Assembly (NCBI GenBank): GCA_964605155.1
Contig: CAZSAK010000026.1
Coordinates: 1-32,566 of the forward strand
DNA length: 32,566 bases
Source of the DNA: CAZSAK01 sp964605155
Lineage (GTDB): Bacteria; Pseudomonadota; Gammaproteobacteria; SZUA-140
Direction of reading: 5' to 3'
In this document: piece after piece, positions 29,729 to 32,566 of the stretch
How positions within the stretch are numbered: position 1 is the first letter of the stretch
Layout of the letters: each line of letters opens with the position of its first letter
Notes under the pieces: generated by a model
What the model saw: only the letters and a program-made list of their open reading frames with translations
Databases searched by the model: none
Told to the model about the DNA's origin: nothing
Translations under genes and position numbers: made by a program

Positions 29729-30139
29729 ATGAGACACGGACAGGCAATCGCGGGGTTACTCGCCATAGTGGGTTTCATGGCCGGGTGTTCCAGTGGGGAT
29801 GGCGGCAAGACCTTCGAATTCCCGGACTTTGATTTCAGCATCTACACCGAACCGGCACCCCTGCAGGTCGGCAAGGATGCCAATATCCGGGTGTCGATCA
29901 TGGATGAGACGCATCAAGCGAAAACGGGTTGCGGTGTAAGGTTTCGTCAATATATGCCGGGCATGGAGATGTCCGAGGACCACACATACAGGGATATGCA
30001 GGAGGTCAAGGGCGGTGTCTACGAAGGACGCAGCGGTGAGTTCTCAATGGGCGGCGACTGGGTGCTCGAATTTGAGGTCAATTGCCAGGACAGGACGCAT
30101 ACGGTGCCGATACCCTATCACCTTGAATGGCCTGAGTAA
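29729..30139 (+). CDS. Small lipoprotein with YtkA-like domain
   Basis: About 136 residues. The N-terminus is a lipoprotein signal with lipobox M-A-G-C (Cys 20 from this start). The ATG at 29729 is preferred over 29723 because GAGG (29717-29720) lies 8 nt upstream of it. The mature part is a predicted beta-sandwich: PLQVGKDANIRVSIMD, then RFRQYMPGMEMSEDHTY, and a GGDWVLEFEV strand. This pattern resembles YtkA-like and FixH-related domains. The MPGMEM cluster with a nearby His hints at copper or other soft-metal binding, and two cysteines (about 67 and 120) could pair. Function is unknown. It lies 14 bp after gloA. Confidence 0.75.
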   Translation: MRHGQAIAGLLAIVGFMAGCSSGDGGKTFEFPDFDFSIYTEPAPLQVGKDANIRVSIMDETHQAKTGCGVRFRQYMPGMEMSEDHTYRDMQEVKGGVYEGRSGEFSMGGDWVLEFEVNCQDRTHTVPIPYHLEWPE

Positions 30140-30223
30140 AAACTGCTGCGCTACGATCTTAAATACCGTTGCACAATGTGATAGCAAACGCTTCGGTCCC
30201 TCTCTCGCGGGGTAAAGCCTCTC

Positions 30224-31369
30224 TTGGGTAATTCACCAGGCACTTTCGCGGCTTATGTGCTGGCCATTGAGTCCATTCCTGAGCGCATGACCGATGCCAA
30301 AGCGCTGATGGCTTCGCTGGGTTCTCCGGGCTTGATGCAGGAAATCGCCTTGATTCCGGCAATCTACTGGAAGAACGAAGTGTCGATTGTCAGCTACCTT
30401 AACCGGTACCCCGAACACACCTTCAATCAGGCTTACCTTGGCAAATTCAAGATGGGTCAACTCGCAGTCACCCTCAGTCATATCAGTGTCTGGCGGCGAT
30501 TGTTAGAACATGGTCATCAAGGCGCGTTCGTGTTCGAGGATGACATCTTCATCAGCAACGTCCCACGCTTTGTCGACATCGTTAACGAGCTGAAAGACCG
30601 GCCTGAGCATGAGTGGGTGCGCTTGCATCTGCAAAAGTGGTTCCGAACGCGGGTCCGCACACCTAAAATCCTGCTGAACAAGTTCCTTCGAGGGCGTCGG
30701 AACAATTTGTTCGTTGACGACCCAATGCCCTGGGGGTTCGCGGCCTACTATGTGAGCCGGTCCGGGGCGGAAAAGATGCTGCGATTCGCCAGGAATATCG
30801 AAAAACCCGTTGACTGGTTTCCCCCTCTTATGAATAAGCAAGGGTTACTGGACAGCAAGGCCGTGACGGAAGTAGTCCTGGAACACCATGTTTTCCAAGG
30901 TGACAAGGAAGAATTGCGTAACCGGCATGAGATTGAAAAGACACCAGAGAAGCTGCAGAATACGGCCAGCACCATCTGGACTTCACCGCGAATCGCGGAT
31001 CGTGCCGAACTCTACAGGTTCATTGCAACGTTGGAAAACGTAAAAGATTTACAGCAATCCGGCTTCGCCGTACTGAAGGGGGTCTTCAGCAAGGAGATGA
31101 TAGCCGAAGCGAGGCAACAAGTACTCGCCAACAGGGGGCTGTTCAAAAATACCCGGCCCTTGCCATCGGCCGGGCACCTGGCCGGCTTTCACAGGTTTCC
31201 GGCGCTCGAGTCTCTGCACACCATGCTGACAGCAAATCCGGTAATCCGGGATTTCCTGAAATGCGTGCTCAATGGTCAGGAGATCAGAAGCATCGGATTG
31301 AGCGACATTACTATCAACCGGTCTCAACAGTGGCACAAGGATCTGTTACGCGGGAAATACGAGACCTAA
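30224..31369 (+). CDS. Glycosyltransferase family 25 domain fused to a truncated PhyH-type dioxygenase domain
   Basis: 381 residues to an in-frame TAA. Residues 1-~215 form a GT25 (LPS/collagen-type) glycosyltransferase: the opening YVLAIESIPERM strand, GQLAVTLSHISVWRRL, and the metal-binding FVFEDDIFI. Residues ~265-381 begin a phytanoyl-CoA-dioxygenase-like Fe(II)/2-oxoglutarate domain (GFAVLKGVFSKEMIAEAR) that reaches the H-x-D iron ligands at H371 and D373, then stops. The same frame continues immediately after the TAA with the rest of the dioxygenase, so this is a broken two-domain gene. The start is probably TTG 30224, since no ATG precedes the first conserved strand; no good ribosome-binding site is seen. 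The substrate is unknown, plausibly a surface glycan or a modified small molecule. Confidence 0.8.
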   Translation: MGNSPGTFAAYVLAIESIPERMTDAKALMASLGSPGLMQEIALIPAIYWKNEVSIVSYLNRYPEHTFNQAYLGKFKMGQLAVTLSHISVWRRLLEHGHQGAFVFEDDIFISNVPRFVDIVNELKDRPEHEWVRLHLQKWFRTRVRTPKILLNKFLRGRRNNLFVDDPMPWGFAAYYVSRSGAEKMLRFARNIEKPVDWFPPLMNKQGLLDSKAVTEVVLEHHVFQGDKEELRNRHEIEKTPEKLQNTASTIWTSPRIADRAELYRFIATLENVKDLQQSGFAVLKGVFSKEMIAEARQQVLANRGLFKNTRPLPSAGHLAGFHRFPALESLHTMLTANPVIRDFLKCVLNGQEIRSIGLSDITINRSQQWHKDLLRGKYET

Positions 31370-31747
31370 CTGGACGGTTCCCTGAGTTGGGAGACTGACG
31401 GCGCCGAGGTCTACAAAGTACTGTTCTATCTGCAGGGCAGCACGAGCCTGAAGATCATCGAAGGCTCTCATCTGGTGCCAATCGCACTGGATGATGACCG
31501 TAAGGCTGAACCCCAGGATGCAGACAAGGTCAGAGGTGTCCCTGTGGAAACGGGAGATGTAGTCATCATGGACATCCGTTGCTCGCACGCCGGCGCCGAT
31601 GAGTCTGTCTTTGCCTCTGGCAAATGGGACGACGAACCACGCATTCCGGTATCTACAGCGTTGGGCACAGTCAACGGCAAGCTGACTCATGCCATGGAGA
31701 AAGGTAATTTCCAGCGGCTGATGGACTGGGTGGAGCGGCATCCCTGA
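31370..31747 (+). pseudogene. 3' remainder of the PhyH-type dioxygenase domain, cut off by an in-frame stop
   Basis: 125 codons in the same frame as the preceding GT25-dioxygenase gene, separated from it only by the TAA at 31367-31369. The translation completes the Fe(II)/2-oxoglutarate fold: a VYKVLFYLQ strand, the IIEGSHLVPI turn, GDVVIMDIRCSHAG with the distal iron-ligand His (residue 73 of this piece), and R91, placed to bind 2-oxoglutarate. Because nothing else is damaged on either side, the interruption is recent, an assembly or sequencing error, or read through. Internal ATGs begin only at 31475, too late to make the full domain. Confidence 0.8.
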
Positions 31748-31920
31748 GCGCAACCAGTATTGCCTGATTACCTGGCGCCGGATGGCATTAGAATATTGAG
31801 CGTCAGTTAACGACTGTGGATTCAACTTATCGATGCAACAATAAACCAATAGTATGCCTAATGATATTTTCCTCTCAGTTAAAGAGGCACTTGACCACAG
31901 TTAGAAACGTTGGTGCGAAG

Positions 31921-32566
31921 TCAGTTTGCGCGTTCGAATACAATGATCTTGTCTTCTCGCGGTGACTCCTGATTGCCCCACTGAATCTCTTGGTTTACGA
32001 CTTTCACGCCAAACGACGAAATGACGAGCAATCTGCCATCTGGCGAAAATTTCGCCCCATGTGGGGTCGCATTGCCGAGGTTAATGGTTTGGACTGGGTT
32101 TGTGAAATTTGAGTCCTGGTTTAAATCATATAGAAGCAAGGAGTGGTTTACCAAATCTGTGACGGCGCAGGTACCGTCAAATATATCTATGTTTTCCAAC
32201 CGACAATATTTTTTGCGTACGATGACCTGGTCAGGACTACGAGCAATTTTACCTTCGGCATTTATAGAGAATGTGGCAATCCCATTTTTGGTTGGTGCAA
32301 TGTTTCGGGAATTAGACTTTTCTAATTCAGCAGATGGCTTGCTACGTACTCTTCTCGGCGTGTTGGTAAACGCCTGACCTCTTTGCAAAGTCGTTTTTCT
32401 GAGTTTATTGATAGCCTTATGTGAAAATTTCATCAATCGAGCAGAAACAGGCAAGTCCTTATCTGATGCGAATGATCGATATATCTTATCAACAGTGGAT
32501 AGCTGCTTTTTCGATTCAAACGTTACGAATATTTTGGTGCCGTCTGCATTAAAACATATCCCTTTG
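31921..32566 (-). CDS. Beta-propeller repeat protein (5' partial, runs off the window)
   Basis: Ends at the TGA at 31921-31923 on the minus strand; the frame stays open to the window edge, giving about 214 visible C-terminal residues. The TTG at 32454 is not a credible start because propeller-like sequence continues before it. Blade-type motifs are GICFNADGTKIFVTF near the edge and HGAKFSPDGRLLVISSFG near the C-terminus, with a TCAVTDLVNHSLLLYDL strand between. This is the pattern of YVTN/WD40-like propellers. A Lys/Arg/Ser-rich insertion (roughly 45-95 of the visible part) interrupts the blades. Such folds often bind proteins or sugars, but no function can be assigned. G+C is lower than in the housekeeping genes (21/60 over 32101-32160). 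It converges on the GT25-dioxygenase gene. Confidence 0.7.
   Translation of the reverse strand, partial: KGICFNADGTKIFVTFESKKQLSTVDKIYRSFASDKDLPVSARLMKFSHKAINKLRKTTLQRGQAFTNTPRRVRSKPSAELEKSNSRNIAPTKNGIATFSINAEGKIARSPDQVIVRKKYCRLENIDIFDGTCAVTDLVNHSLLLYDLNQDSNFTNPVQTINLGNATPHGAKFSPDGRLLVISSFGVKVVNQEIQWGNQESPREDKIIVFERAN

Noticed and set aside
31871..31888. CCTCT/AGAGG hairpin between the dioxygenase remnant and the propeller gene
   Set aside because: A 5-bp stem without a following T-run on either strand; likely chance.
32452..32454. TTG as the start of the propeller gene
   Set aside because: The frame stays open upstream to the edge and encodes another blade-like motif, so the gene starts outside the window.

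Overview
The window looks like a piece of a gammaproteobacterial chromosome, possibly from a Chromatiales-type sulfur-bacterium lineage (the order is a guess). The class call rests on the homodimeric-type AceE with AceF and a lipoyl-fused Lpd, RNase T, a GrxD-type monothiol glutaredoxin, a diheme cytochrome c4 and the YjbH/Wza-like export genes. G+C is about 57% where I counted it by hand. It falls to about 29% in a short island near 10.1-10.3 kb and to about 35% near the right edge. A run of exactly 100 N at 5268-5367 shows this is a draft scaffold.

Left third (1-11.9 kb, + strand): a surface-polysaccharide locus. In order: the 3' part of a protein with an NTF2-like domain, a FecR-like secreted protein with a hydrophobic/poly-Gly tail, a YjbH-type outer-membrane protein, a multi-SLBB Wza-like export protein broken by the N gap, a Wzz-type chain-length protein, Gmd and Fcl (GDP-mannose to GDP-L-fucose), an AT-rich stretch with no convincing gene, and a WcaJ/WbaP-type initiating sugar-phosphate transferase. 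The set supplies a fucose donor, a chain initiator, length control and an envelope exit. No Wzx, Wzy, tyrosine kinase or ordinary glycosyltransferase is present here, so the locus must continue elsewhere.

Middle (12-22 kb): housekeeping genes. A cytochrome c4 gene ends at a strong hairpin shared with the convergent argD-argF pair. Then come an orphan hydantoinase-B gene and grxD on the + strand. A - strand run follows in transcription order M17 aminopeptidase, short MoeA-like protein, pyrC, rnt; the MoeA-like gene and pyrC overlap in an ATGA.

Right third (22-32.6 kb): aceE-aceF-lpd (pyruvate dehydrogenase complex) preceded by overlapping inverted repeats, then argG-gloA and a small YtkA-like lipoprotein gene. 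The last 2.4 kb changes character. It holds a glycosyltransferase-25/PhyH-type dioxygenase fusion interrupted by one in-frame TAA, then a lower-GC - strand beta-propeller gene that runs off the window.

Most genes are ordinary. The least ordinary items are the stop-split GT25-dioxygenase fusion with its propeller neighbour, the FecR-like protein in the YjbH/Wza locus, the divergent domain-truncated MoeA paralog, and the mutually exclusive hairpins upstream of aceE. I found no CRISPR array, tRNA, rRNA, transposase or phage gene.
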